A stretch of DNA of 64,000 bases from Ampelocalamus luodianensis (GCA_036346255.1 CM070639.1:9062001-9126000), one strand, 5' to 3'; positions 46,652 through 58,340 are shown, counted from the first letter of the stretch. Translations and numbers: made by a program. The notes: generated by a model not told the origin, from the letters alone.

Positions 46652-49600
46652 TCTCTCAAATAGATGAGACCACAACACCAGGACGTAAAACGACGTCCGT
46701 ACTAACGCTCAACTCGGCATTTCTGAGAACATTCATCAAAAGAGACTCAAAGGTAAGATCCTGCTCGAAGGTCAACAACGTTAATAAAAACTCAACCTCC
46801 ATATCTCTCAGGTACTCGCTTGGCACCAAACACGCCCGGTGTTGCGTACACCGCGTATGGACCCGAGACGGTCCTAACGATACACCAACTTTCGAATTCA
46901 CGTAGCTAACTAAAACAAACCAAAGTACCTTGGGCTAACCTTCCCCCTCAATACTGAACCACACAACATGCACACAGAACACAGAACTCTTATTCCACCT
47001 CTCAGTTGAACTTTTCAATGAAACAAGGATCACCTCCTTTAACCAGAAACACACAACTGAATTCCCTTTAAGCAACTCTTTTACCAACAAAACCCATCTA
47101 AATAAGAAAGATTCACATCGCCATTATGCGTTACCAGCTCAGGTACTATAGAGTCAAATCTAGAAATTGGAATTTCATCAAGGAAACCCTTCTACTTTAC
47201 AAGTGGCAGGTTGCGAATAAGCGTCACGAAAACCAAAGGAGGAATCATTTTAAATGCCCAAATCAAAACTTCCTTTATTCTTCCCGAACCGATAAGAACC
47301 ACACATACCAAAATCGAGTCAAACTCAACTTACGAAAGACATTGGTCAATAGCACAAAACTCAAACGAGAATCAAGGAAACGATTCACTTCTTGAGGAAA
47401 CAACAATTTATCAGTTTCTCTTTTAGGACTAAAATTTCTCTCAGACTTTGGGATTTCAGTTCATCGCATAACACACTAACTCATCTCTCTTAACTTGGCA
47501 TTCTCAACGTTACGCTCAAGTCGAAATACATCATCCACACCTCCGTATAAAGGTTCTATCGATTCCACCAAAACTTTCTCTCAACAACTCCTCTACCAAC
47601 AGGATTAATTTGACAGATGACTTCCAATGCATCTCAAAATAGACCACACACGCAATCACATCACCTCAATATTTTAAGAATAAACAACTTGGAATTCTCA
47701 GCTCTCACATTCATATACTTCATCAAAAAAAAGTTCTATCAAGGATCATCCCATTGTTCGAAATTCATCCTTAATCTTCTTCCTCTACACATAATCTTTG
47801 GGCGACCAAAGTCCTAGCATAAAAATACGAAGCCCAAATTAAACTCCAAGACTCCTACAATGAACTTCTCATATAGAAAATAGGGAAAACCTCAGATTAA
47901 AATCCCTAAAATTCTCACAATCCAAACATACTCGCGCATTAACATCAACATGAAAACATCTTCTTGACCCAATTATCTTCATAAAGATTCTAACTCTTAA
48001 AGAGTTAATTACTAAGTCCCAGTCTTTCCTGGCGATAATCCAACCATCTCGGTTATCTCATTAATCACTTTAACGATCAGATTACTTCACTAATACTACT
48101 CTCATTACAACATCCTCATATTTCATTTGCACAACCGTGCAAGGTACCCAATCGCGACACTCTAATACATTAATCAAGATTTCCATCCTTTCGAAAATTC
48201 TAATGTTCCACCCGAATTGAACAAGGGATCTTGGATCACAAACCTCCATAGGTTCTAATGGTTGCAACAATGCAATAGTTTAGCCTGAAATGCAAACATT
48301 CTGTATAAATAAAATTCTCTTCAAGAATTATACACGAAATCGGTTCATCCTCTAATGTTCCTCGAATAACTTACAACATAAGTCTCACAACCTCATAGAA
48401 TAAACACTTCGAAAGACCCTTGTGAAACGAATCGATGAATCCCTTCTCAGAAGAAAAACAAATGAAAATAATTTTCACCACATAGAAACATCTACCACTC
48501 GCGGTGAACAGAGGACCAAGGAAATAGTCGATTGGCAAAGAACTCGACAACAAAAGAAAGTCAACGCTTGAGGGCACAAGTCCCGCACGAAGGGAAGATC
48601 GAACCACAAATAAGAAAAAGGTATTGCCTTTGAAATTGATAAACTCTTATGGAACAACTGCATAAGGTTTAAGTATACTCAAATAAACTGCAAGTTGCGA
48701 AACGACTTAAATCTCAAGCACTTAACTTCTCTCCTTCCTTTAACAATGATAGTTATTCTCTGTGATTGCTACGTCACTTTGCCAGCTTAAACATGATAAG
48801 CTCTTAAAACCCAAATCATATGAACCACTTAAGAGCCAATAAAATCTTTCATCATATCACTTTGCTCGAAACAACTTCAATCACCACATAACGCAAGAGG
48901 TCCACTGATCACAAATGCAAAAATTGAAACACTTTCACTAGATCAAAATTACGAAAGACTATCCAGTTACTTTATTTCTAAAAGAATCATCACCACACAC
49001 ACAAGTCACAATCTCTTGTAGATAATCTTACTAACCTCAAGAATGATCTACCCTTAACAAGACTCGTTATCGTCAACTCTTCCATTATACAACTCTCCAA
49101 AAACTTAACAAACTATTCCATACTACTTTATCATCTCATCTCCTATTGAGAGTCCACCAAAACGTTACAGCCTCACCACAACAACCACTTTATTCTAGCG
49201 GAGGTCTACTACACAAATCAAAAGGTTTTACCAAAACCCTTTCATCAATGACATGTTATCATCCGACAATTCTACAATCATATAAGCATAAGCCATCTAT
49301 TAAATCATATCAGTTTAACTCTTAGCGATGCTCAACACCAAACTTCAACACACAACAATTGCACTCCAACAATTGTTGTTATCAACTGGCTTCATCATGA
49401 AAATCTGGATGCTACATACTTTCCTTTCTAAATCACATGAATATGTGCAAACACATATTCAATCGTTCCATCTCATGTTCATAATTTGGTGCAAAATCAC
49501 ACTAAAATTTCAAGAATCGAAATATTCCATCAACCAAAAGTATCAACAACACTAAAACCAAATTCATGCCATCATTCTATATAGAAGAATTATCCATAAC

Positions 49601-50799
49601 TTCTCCCATAATTCTAGATCCACCGATACTCAATCCTTTAAATCTTTTGTACACAAATTCAACAATTAATCATGGTAAGAAATATATATATCTAGCAGCT
49701 ATATATGGTCACCAAGTATCTATAGAAAAATATAACTCCAAGATTAATATCTACTAAGGCAATAATCTAGCATCTCCTCAACTTTCCCTTCCCACAGCTT
49801 CATTAATCCATTGAGACCAAATATTCCAACAAGTTTAGCAAACTAAACAATTCTAAGGGTCAACCATTTCATCAATCTTCCACACTTCTTAATAACTCTA
49901 TTGATTCCAATTAAGTGTGGTCATACTCCTGATCACAGCTCCTCAAGAACTGCTAGAGGACAACATCAACTTAATCAATTTCACTCGCAAGGATACTTGT
50001 TAGGATTTATTATGCACTACACTACAGTCCACCTTGATAACTTATATCATATCCATCAATTACTTTGTTTAGAACCTCTGACCTAACCACGAGAAGACAT
50101 CGCTAAAGGGTTTAACATTTTCTTTCATAAAAGAGAACCGTTCAACTTTAACACCCAAAATACCTAGAAGAGATTCATTAAGTCAAAGCCTCCACATACT
50201 GAAGGACTTACAAAAGGAAACTTTCATTAACCAAAAACATCAAGCGAATAAATGGGTCATGTTTTCCAATGAGAAAGACATATCTCCAATATAAAGGTCA
50301 AACTTGACAATCAACCAAGTTCACCAGCCGCAAGAATAACTCATCGGTTGGGGAAACAATGATTGCTTTACTGAACAAATCAAGCCAATGAAAACATATC
50401 AACATGAATAAAACTAGTAACCGAAGAAAGATTCGTCAAGCCCAACTGGACAAAAGTGACCAAATTAAATTCAAGGAAGAGAACAACCCTTTCTAATGAT
50501 AATCTCTATTATCAAACTACGAACAAGGGTGTAGCCTGGTAAAGCCCAGAGCCACAACACGACCTCAACCTCTCAACATGGGTTATCCCCACACATAATA
50601 ATCATATAGTCACTTAATGAGCAGTCATACTCAAATCAAATCAGCAATCAACAATAAGATAAAGCAAAAACGTAAATGCAATGCTTTGCCCATCCCCATC
50701 CTACTTTGCACCAGTGTGTCAAATTTTTAAGTTGATTAGCCATTAGCAAATTTTAATTAATCTAGTCACCACGGACCTACAACCCGCTCAGATACCAAC
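46652..50799 (-). other. Non-coding interior of the LARD-like element
   Basis: 4.1 kb, poor in G on the + strand (A+C+T), that is A/T/G-rich on the sense strand. No open frame beyond about 90 codons, and no gag, protease, reverse transcriptase or integrase motif on either strand. The right edge holds the primer-binding site: the complement of GCTCAGATACCA (50786-50797) is TGGTATCTGAGC, one mismatch from the usual initiator tRNA-Met site. Confidence 0.75.
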
Positions 50800-53087
50800 T
50801 GTAACACCCCAACTCTCAATGAGCCTGGAATGCTACTGGAATTAAACTAATCTAGCACAAATTACAAAATTTCGGGAGAGTCTCCTTTGTTTAATCAGCT
50901 CTATTGAGGTTTCAACAATAAATCATGGCATTTATCAATAATAACTTCATAATCAAGTTCAATCAAACTTGCATGATAATCGAATGAATATAACCAAGAC
51001 TGGCAAATCTCATTATTACAAATAATCAGATACTCAAACCAAAATAAACATCTACTCCAACAGTTTAATTATTTCTGAGATGAAACTAAGTGGCAAACGC
51101 CTTAAAATTATGAGGTAGTGAGTGCATCCAACATCTACTCCCTCCCATGCATGTCGTTCCTGCCATTTGTACCTAAAACAGATTAAAGCAAGAGTGAGCC
51201 CAAAGACTCAGCAAGTATCAACAAGGCCATAAACAAGAGCTCAATCATAGCATCGATAATCCACAATAACATTACACTAAACATAACCTTTAAACTTAAG
51301 AAATGCAACCAATGCAATGCTCCTTTTGAACTTTATCTCTTTCGCATTTTATGGTAATGCGGGTATTCATCCGTCAATGAATACCCTTACCGTGCCCTCT
51401 GGCACAGGGACCAATAGCCTATACACCACATGTATAGGGACCTTTGCCCATCATCTTAATGATGGGGACCTCTTTGCTCATAGCCCACATTTCACGAATG
51501 TGGGGACCTCAAGCCCGTCATTGCATGACGGCGACCTCAACTATATAAACTTGGTTACCACATAACCAAGACTCAACATGCTCAAAACATGCATATGCAC
51601 CATGACAACATCTTTCACATGTAAGAATTCAACGTGTTCACATAAACATGTAAGCATTAACAACATGCAAAAGAATTCTTTAACCATAACAAGCAGTCAT
51701 CAAGATACATGGTAACTCATCTCATTAACAGGTAGGCATGGCTAATACCAACAAGACACATCACAATTTCCATCATGCAAACATAAAGGTGCAATAGCCC
51801 GAATACTTGCCTCAACCGGGCGAGAACGGTGGACGCGAAGAGGGTGCTGCCTCTGGGTTCACGCTCCCACCTGAACATAAGATAACCCCAATCTAAGACC
51901 AACATACTAAACAAAGAACATAAGAACAACACAATTGAACTCGCTAATCTCCCAAGTGTTTCTCAACTTCTAATTTCTAGCGATCGATTTGGTGCCCACT
52001 GTGGACAGTCAACTTCTAAAATACATAACTTTCTGCTCAGGAGTCCAAATAAGATGTTCTTATACTTTCTGAAAAGGTAATTAAATTACCTAAATAAACT
52101 TAGTTGGGGAGCCCTTTTGATTCTGCCAAATACTGCCTCTACCAAGCCAAACTACAGAACATCAATTATCACGTCGGTCTCTCTGGACAGTACACTAAAA
52201 CCTCCATAACGTTTGCTACGAACATCCAAATCTTACGTTCTTTATCTCTATGAAAAGGTATAGAAATTACCCACATTTTTCATTATACTGAGATCCCCTG
52301 ATTCTCCCTTTAAATAGCAGTTCTATCCAGTTTTCTAGAGACTGTCCAAAAACTGACAGATCAACAGGACAGCGATACTAGAAAATTCATAACTCCCTGA
52401 TCGTTAATCGGATTTGGGCGTTCTTGGCGGACATTGAAAGCTAAGGACATAGCCTACAAAACTCTAGGAGATCAAAACTCCTAATTTGGCATCTAACCAC
52501 ATGAAAACCGACGTCCAATCTACTGGACAGAACGCGATCTAACAATTGACGAAACTCGATCTACCAAACGAAATCGATTGCAGCTAATACACCTCAACCA
52601 GCAAAGAACACGCGATGTTACCCTTGCAGAATCACAGCAAGATGAAGAACTCTCCCCGCGAAGATGATCTCCTCTCCTTTCTTTACTTGATCAGCCGTAG
52701 AGAGCACCGACGGCGAGGAAGGAAGGCACCAATGGAGGCGGACAACACCAATGGATGATGGGGCTGCTTGGGGAGGAGAGGGGAGGAGTGGAAGTGCAGG
52801 GAGGAGGAGATGGGGGCTGCGGCCAGGAGGTGGGGGAGTGGGGCGGCTAGGAGGAGGGAGTAGAGGGGGCGGCTAGGGTTTGGGGAGGTGGCGCCTCCTC
52901 ATGGCCGCCACCAGCCCACTTGGGCCAAGGCCCAGGCCCATGCTGCCAACTAAATGCGGAAAACCCCCTCTCTTCTCTTGTTTTGATGATTTTTTTCCTG
53001 AATTAAACTTTCCCCCGATTAATTAATCTCTACCGACTAAATTAATTTATCCTGATTATTTGTTTCTCACACTTTCGGAATATTACA
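50800..53087 (-). repeat. 5' LTR of the LARD-like element
   Basis: 2288 bp, TGTAACACCCC...GGAATATTACA, followed by the TACAC target duplication. Confidence 0.92.
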
Positions 53088-53092
53088 TACAC

Positions 53093-53345
53093 AAGTTATA
53101 TATATACTCACATATAAATATATATGAACTACACAAGTTATATATACCATGAGTATATACGAACTACAAGTTGTATATACTAAATATGAGTGTATACGAA
53201 CTACACAAGTTGTATATACTCATATGAATATATTAACTACACAAGTTAAATATATTCAAGGATATGTGAGCATCTATGAACTACACAAGTCTCATATGCT
53301 CTCATATAATCATATGAATATATTAACTACACAAGTTAAATATAT
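53093..53345. repeat. A/T-rich minisatellite in the LTR of element B
   Basis: Irregular tandem units built on GAACTACACAAGTTATATATA, with variants ending in ATATTCAAGG or TATACTCATATGA, repeated about eight times. The unit begins left of the nested Gypsy element (AACTACAC at 37013-37020), so that element inserted inside this array. Confidence 0.8.
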
Positions 53346-53806
53346 TGAAGGATATGTTTCAAAGTAAAGATCCTTAATATATGTGGAAAGAGAATATGGA
53401 TCAATACTAATGAAACCATAAAATATAGAATGAACTCCCCCTAAATGTGTGCATACATAAATGTGTAATAGAAACATATGCACATATCCAAGTTAACTTT
53501 TTTGGTAGAGTTTAACCTATATTTTGGATCCGAGGAATGCAACAAGATATAATAAGAAGTAGAATGCATACCTCTTGTATTTTTATCTTTATATCCAAAC
53601 GAGACTAAGCAATAGATAATCAATAGAATTGTTAGTCTCACAAATAGATTTGTCATTAATGAATACATACTTGTTTGGATTTTTGCTTTTATATCCAAGC
53701 TGAGACTAAACATGATATAACAATAAGAGTGTTAGTCTCACAAGTATATTTGTCATTAATCACTAAAATACTCCATTAACACATAATGGCGGGTCTAGAT
53801 TCTTCA

Positions 53807-54483
53807 ATCTTCCCCTTTTTGGTGATTGATGACAAATCCACCATTAATAGCAATATTTGGATATAAGTCAACATATGATAAGAAAGAAAGCTTATTCGAT
53901 TATATGCATGCATAAAGTTTAGAGAATTCTCCCCTTTTTACACTAAGCAAGAAATAAAAATTCCCCCCTTTTGGCATTAAATCAATCATAAGAACATCCA
54001 ATTGTAACTCATTCAAGTTCTCCCCCTTTTGGCATTAATCACCAGAAATCCAAAACAAATCTAAGCCAAAAGAGAGTCTTTGCAAGACTATGATCTAGGC
54101 AAAAGAATTCATTATATAATGAGCATTGAGATATTTTTCCAAATATTCTTCCCCTTTTTAACTCTACAAAAGAGAAGGTGAGAACATTCAAATAGCTCAC
54201 ACAAAATCTTCCCCTTTTGGACAAGCAAAGGAGGAAACACCAAATGAACACCAAAGCAGTTTTCAAAACAATTTTCCCCTTTTTTGGCATAAATCACCAA
54301 AGACCAAAATAAACCGAAGCCAAAAGGAGTTTTTGCAAATTAGTTTTCCCATAAAATAGATTACCCATTTTTTAAGCAAAACTCAAAAAGGTTTTCAATA
54401 TAGGTTTTATAAAACTTTTTGGAAAACTCCCCCTTACACAAAGGTTCCACTCATTTGACACACAAAGGATTTCTTCATCCAAT
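53807..54483 (-). promoter_or_regulatory. Multiple polypurine tracts of element B
   Basis: On the + strand there are about eight tracts of the type TCCCC(C)TTTT(T)GGCATTAA, at about 53811, 53932, 53963, 54021, 54151, 54211, 54275 and 54428. Their complements are AAAAGGGGGA purine tracts. The first, directly beside the LTR end, is the primer for plus-strand DNA. The repeated units ending in GGCATTAATCACC are a recognised Sirevirus trait. Confidence 0.82.
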
Positions 54484-54711
54484 TATCTCTTTTTTATATC
54501 CAAACGAGACTAAGCAATAGATAATCAATAGAATTGTTATTCTCACAAATAGATTTGTCATTAATGAATACATACATGTTTGGATTTTTGCTTTTATATA
54601 CAAGCTGAGACTAAACATGATATAACAATAAGAGTGTTAGTCTCACAAGTGCATTTGTCATTAATCACTAAAATACTCCATTAACACATAATGGCGGGTC
54701 TAGATTCTTCA
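54484..54711 (-). repeat. Remnant of the 5' LTR of element B
   Basis: Matches the last about 220 bp of the left LTR (53583-53806), including the end GGCGGGTCTAGATTCTTCA, and is followed by the ACCGT duplication. The rest of this LTR was deleted together with gag-pol. Confidence 0.88.
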
Positions 54712-54799
54712 ACCGTGTGGTTTGGGGTATGTGTCACATCCAATAAATTCTGCATGGTGGCCATGCTAGAGGTGTTATTTCTACAATTTCCACATGACG

Positions 54800-56652
54800 A
54801 CTACAATTCTTGCAAAAACTTCTCGGTTGGGTGGTCGTCCATCGAGAGAGCGGTGCACCCGTATGCCCCCCGATCTATGCAATAGATAGGCCCACCATGG
54901 GCTCATGGTGGACCGCTAGCCATTTGCGCGGGCAAGGGCAGGTCGGTGAGGTGCTACTCGTTGTACCACAACGAGTTCGAGTCGTTGCACGAGAGCGACA
55001 TCATCTGGTGTCTATGATATCCATAATTCATGCGCACGATAGCACCACACGGGTTGTCCATGTAATGCACCCAGGACATCGGGTTATGGGGGACGAACTG
55101 CCACATGGTATTCGCACATATGGTGGAGCCTTACGCGCCGCAGCGCGTAATATGATAGTTTGGTGTGTACCAGGTCGTGCCCCACGGACGGCAGGCTCCT
55201 GCAGTTAGCTGTACACCTGTGAGTCAAACTTCATCCGAGTAATGTTTACAGTCCTTACGTCTTTTTTTCTAACATTAATCCTTCTAGAAATGCAGGCAAT
55301 CGAGGGCGGGTGGGCATATTCAGGACTGGCACTTGGTCCAGCACGAGTGGACTATGACATGGACGGACAGAAGGGCGCACATGGATGTCTAGAGTGAGTG
55401 GCGTCCATACAACCCTGAGACGTACGGTGCGTACTTGGAGTGGTACGTGCCACGAACGCGCGCAAGACTCACTATTCCTCCACCGGAGCGCCTGTAGCCG
55501 GTGGCATCGGAGACGCACCATGAGAGCCTCCGCTGCACGTACAATCATCACAGCGTTTTGCGGCGTGATGATACCGTAAGACACTTACAATCTTTGGTCA
55601 TTTCATTGACGACATTCGTACTCTTCTTTAATAAACCTGTTACATATGTCACTACAGTTGGAGCGGGCGCAGCGCATCCATAGCTCATTGGAGGCTGCCA
55701 TAGCGTGTCCAGACACAACACTGGCAGGATATAAATTTTTTTTAAGAAAATCTCGGCGGAGATGAAGAAGTGAGCTACGGTCGTTCGACGGACGACGTCC
55801 TGTGCATCGGGCACCAAGTGGGGGTGGTCGTGCTCACCCGCTAGGTCACCATGACCTAGTGAGTCCAGCCGGCATCATAGCATTCCCCATCGATCATCCG
55901 CGGGCCAGATCGGCGGGTAGGTAAGTTATGTACAAATCTATGTTACGTTTTTTGGTTATGCCTTACGCTGCGCTAACATCATGTCGTTCTCACACCGCGG
56001 GTTCGTCAGGATGAATCACTTCTACCGTCCGCGTTCGGTACACAGACTAGCGCTCCTCGTCGGTCATCTGCACTACACATCCGAGAGGTACAAGATTCTC
56101 AGTTCACGTCCCGAGTGTTTATCTATACTAACATCGTTTCATCTTGCAGCCTTCAGTTGATCGTAGGGGTGACGGCCAGTTCACGTCGACTGATGATGAG
56201 GATGCGGGCCTCCCAGCTCCTATTAGGGAGCAGTTCACGCCGTTAGGGTCAAGGTTTGGACCATGACAGGCAGGATTTGGAGTGTACACAGGGCAGATCT
56301 CATCCGGTGGGTTGGCACCCTGTACGTCCAAGGGCAGAGCTCATCCGCGCAACCGGAGTTCTAGGCACCGTACCCCGGGAGTGAATTTTTCGAGTTCGTC
56401 ACTCATGACTTCTTCGGAGGTGTCCCCTAGGTCGATATGCCTCATCAGGACATGTACGGTTATCGGACTCTGCTGGGCCAGACACACCCTACTGGTCCAC
56501 TTCTACCCACTCAACGGTTTCCGTACCCCGTACGAATCAACACGCAGCCTCCGGACCGGCTTACATATCCCACGGGACATGCTCGGCACAAGACAAGGTT
56601 GCGCACGCAAACGCAGCCATAGCAGGCAGAGAGTAGCGGCTTAGACGAGTGA
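54800..56652 (+). pseudogene. PMD (plant mobile domain) gene, copy 2, truncated and decayed
   Basis: This is a second copy of the PMD gene, matching 32010-33850 in direct orientation. It starts in the middle of the domain, without the N-terminal half. Readable blocks are YHNEFESLHESDIIWC (about 54970-55010), IAPHGLS (55040), FAHMVEPYAPQRV (55110) and AYLEWYVPRTRARLTI (55425-55480). An intron with its acceptor near 55657 precedes LERAQRIHSSLEAAIACPDT. A C-terminal tail ends at TGA 56650. Several stops and frameshifts are present. The intron positions agree with copy 1, so both descend from a spliced gene. Confidence 0.75.
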
Positions 56653-57342
56653 GCCATATTGTGTGTCGTGTTAAGCGATTATGTTTTGGGATATTCATAT
56701 TCATAATTTGTTTTGCTATATTTGTACGCGTATCTTGGTTGTTACATGTGTACTCCTGTGCCATATTGTGTATCGACATCTCCAATGGAGTTGCAATACA
56801 GATTTTATTTCCATACATTCAAAGCCACATGAAATCATGAAACCCTAATTTCTGAAACTTAAAATCCAAATTTTCACGACATAAATCCTAAATTTATGAG
56901 ACAATTCCAAAACACATATGAAATTGTCAAAACATTACACAATCAAGTCCACTGCTTGAGGAGCCTTCAAAAACAAATTCATAATTTTTGGAGCTATTTT
57001 TCTACATTTACATATTTGTACAAACAATACACGTTTATGAAATTGCGAGAAAAATCCTGAACAAATAAAATTATGGCAAATTTATACAAGCAATTACACT
57101 GTGTTGGGAGGATCCTCGTAAAATTTCCCAATTTTTTAAAGTCGTTTACTATATTTTAAAATTCATACGAACAACTGAAACCTAAGCGGCATAACTCTGA
57201 TTTAACCCTAACCCTAATAGACACGTGATGGCCTTAGGGAGCTACCGTATGGTGACCATGCAGATAGAGGCCAATTTTTTTTTAAAAATCAAACGGCAAT
57301 TTCTATAAATACGAAACCGAAACGTGCCAATAAAATTCTCGG
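56653..57342. other. Right end of the Mutator-like domain, no gene
   Basis: A/T-rich and without a coding frame. CTACCGTATGGTGACCATGC (57242-57261) is a degenerate copy of the palindromes at the other end of the domain. The inverted repeat AAACGTGCCAATA closes it at 57320-57332. Confidence 0.5.
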
Positions 57343-57590
57343 TTGGGCTCCAGTATTTATCAACTGAAGATGAAAATCTATGTTACCTACCCCTGGAAAA
57401 TTCATAATGCCTTTAGCTTTGCAGTTTCAACACGGCACTCTAAAGACATAGTGACGCACTAGTCTTACGGTGTCCTACACTCCAACCAATAGCCATGCAT
57501 ATATACAGAATACAGTAACGCAGGTACACTAGCACATTGATGGGGTTGATATTTTTTTCAGCTAGCAGAATTTCTCGCTGATTGTGCTGC
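57343..57590. repeat. Duplicated segment, right half (P3)
   Basis: Starts TTGGGCTCCAGTATT and runs parallel to 727-950 with substitutions and small indels. Shared words include AATGCCTTTAGCTTTGCAG, CCAACCA(A/T) and ACATTGATGGGGT. The homology begins right where the Mutator-like domain ends. No protein is recognised. Confidence 0.65.
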
Positions 57591-58065
57591 TAGAAGTTGT
57601 ATTAACTTTATTGATTTTCAAAAATATAATTGTATTTGTTATACAATAGTTATAATATGTATATGATTAATCTACATCGTTATAATATAAATATTCTAGA
57701 ATAAGTAGGGTAGATCCAGCGACGGAACTAGAATTTCGTCACGTCCACCAATACCTAAGCTAGGAGGGAAACTTGGATCTAAAGTTTACCTAAGCTTTGC
57801 ACTGATAAATATCTCACATCTTAAAGCTAGAGCCTAGGCTGTTACGGACCGAGATCTCTGCGGATATATCTTATCTTTTTCTCTCGATTAATAGATTTTA
57901 CCTCGATTAAATGAGAATTTCTTATCTACGTGTGATTAGGAATCGAGGTACATTGAAATTAGCAGTTAGGAGAGCAATAGATAATTGCATGTAAATCAAG
58001 AGGATGGGGTATGGATGTGATTGAGCTTGGTGTGCGACAGTGGGAGCAAGGGGTTGAGCAGCTCA
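57591..58065. other. Intergenic DNA upstream of the kinase gene
   Basis: An A/T-rich tract (57600-57700), then sequence with TAGATCCAGCGACGGAACTAG (57712-57732), which resembles the edge of a non-autonomous hAT-type element. No gene is seen. Confidence 0.4.
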
Positions 58066-58340
58066 GGCTACTCCCAATGCTCCAGCTTGGCAAGTATCTT
58101 AAGACTCTACATAAGCAAAAATTTGATGTGACACTGTAATTAAGGAAGAGAGAGAGTAGCCTAGTATCTTATTTAGATACCACTCATACACAGTATCCTA
58201 GGTAGAAATAGTGGTAAAGACATTTATATCAAAAGCATAAGATACACCACTCTAGGATACAATGCATTGAGAAGGTGATATCTAAATACCTTTCATGCAA
58301 TAAGAAACTGCAATAAGAAATCATCCATTGAGAGCAGCCG
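58066..58340. mobile_element. MITE-like element with imperfect 15-bp inverted repeats
   Basis: Begins GGCTACTCCCAATG and ends CATTGAGAGCAGCC, whose complement is GGCTGCTCTCAATG: inverted ends with two mismatches over fourteen bases. At 275 bp, A/T-rich and without coding capacity it fits a miniature inverted-repeat element. No clear target duplication was found, so the family (Tourist/Harbinger-like is possible) is unsure. Confidence 0.55.

Larger units (their letters stand above)
37021..53087 (-). mobile_element. Long-LTR, apparently non-coding Gypsy-type derivative (LARD-like)
   Basis: The target duplication TACAC occurs at 37016-37020 and 53088-53092. LTRs of 2264 bp (37021-39284) and 2288 bp (50800-53087) run TGTAACACCCC...GGAATATTACA. 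The polypurine tract borders the left LTR (complement of TTCTACCCCCTTAACA, 39285-39300) and the primer-binding site borders the right, so the sense strand is -. After removal of the gag-only insertion, the internal region is about 4.3 kb with no gag or pol motif. Long LTRs with a non-coding interior match the class called large retrotransposon derivatives, which depend on another element's proteins. Confidence 0.9.
34430..53806 (-). repeat. 3' LTR of element B, split by the nested Gypsy (34430-37020 and 53093-53806)
   Basis: The two pieces total about 3.3 kb. The start TGTAAGATCGAGG...GACTAGAGGGGGGTGAATAG shares its inner motif with the LTR of element A. The end (about 53585-53806) is repeated at 54490-54711 with few differences. 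Palindrome clusters lie at 35310-35395 and 36350-36775. The open frame at 36166-36681 only reads through the palindrome cluster and is not a gene. Confidence 0.85.
34430..54711 (-). mobile_element. Sirevirus-like Copia retrotransposon (element B), large internal deletion, hosting nested Gypsy elements
   Basis: The target duplication ACCGT occurs at 34425-34429 and 54712-54716. The left end TGTAAGATCGAGG and the right end GATTCTTCA are the two LTR termini. A full-length left (3') LTR runs 34430-53806 and is interrupted by the 16-kb Gypsy derivative. Then comes a region of repeated polypurine tracts (53807-54483), then only the last 228 bp of the 5' LTR (54484-54711). All gag-pol, the primer-binding site and most of the 5' LTR are gone. 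Without the nested insertion the element is about 4.2 kb. The direction - follows from the polypurine tract. Confidence 0.88.
29282..57332. mobile_element. Putative Mutator-like (PMD-carrying) element, interrupted by nested retrotransposons
   Basis: The 13-bp sequence TATTGGCACGTTT at 29282-29294 is repeated in perfect inverse at 57320-57332, and similarity continues imperfectly for about 25 bp further inside. Just inside each end, and once in the middle (34350-34429), lie C/G-rich imperfect palindromes such as CCGCACGG-N-CCGTGCGG (degenerate on the right, 57243-57262). Two decayed PMD genes lie within. PMD genes are commonly carried by Mutator-like elements. The span includes 20.3 kb of later insertions. 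A 9-bp target duplication is not clear; TTGGGCT occurs at both outer edges (29276-29282 and 57343-57349). It could also be two tandem elements. Confidence 0.5.

Noticed and set aside
53093..53345. CRISPR-like spaced repeats
   Set aside because: Plant nuclear DNA, irregular A/T-rich tandem units without regular unique spacers.
57203..57217. Telomere-like CCCTAACCCTAA
   Set aside because: Only two units; too short for an interstitial telomeric array.
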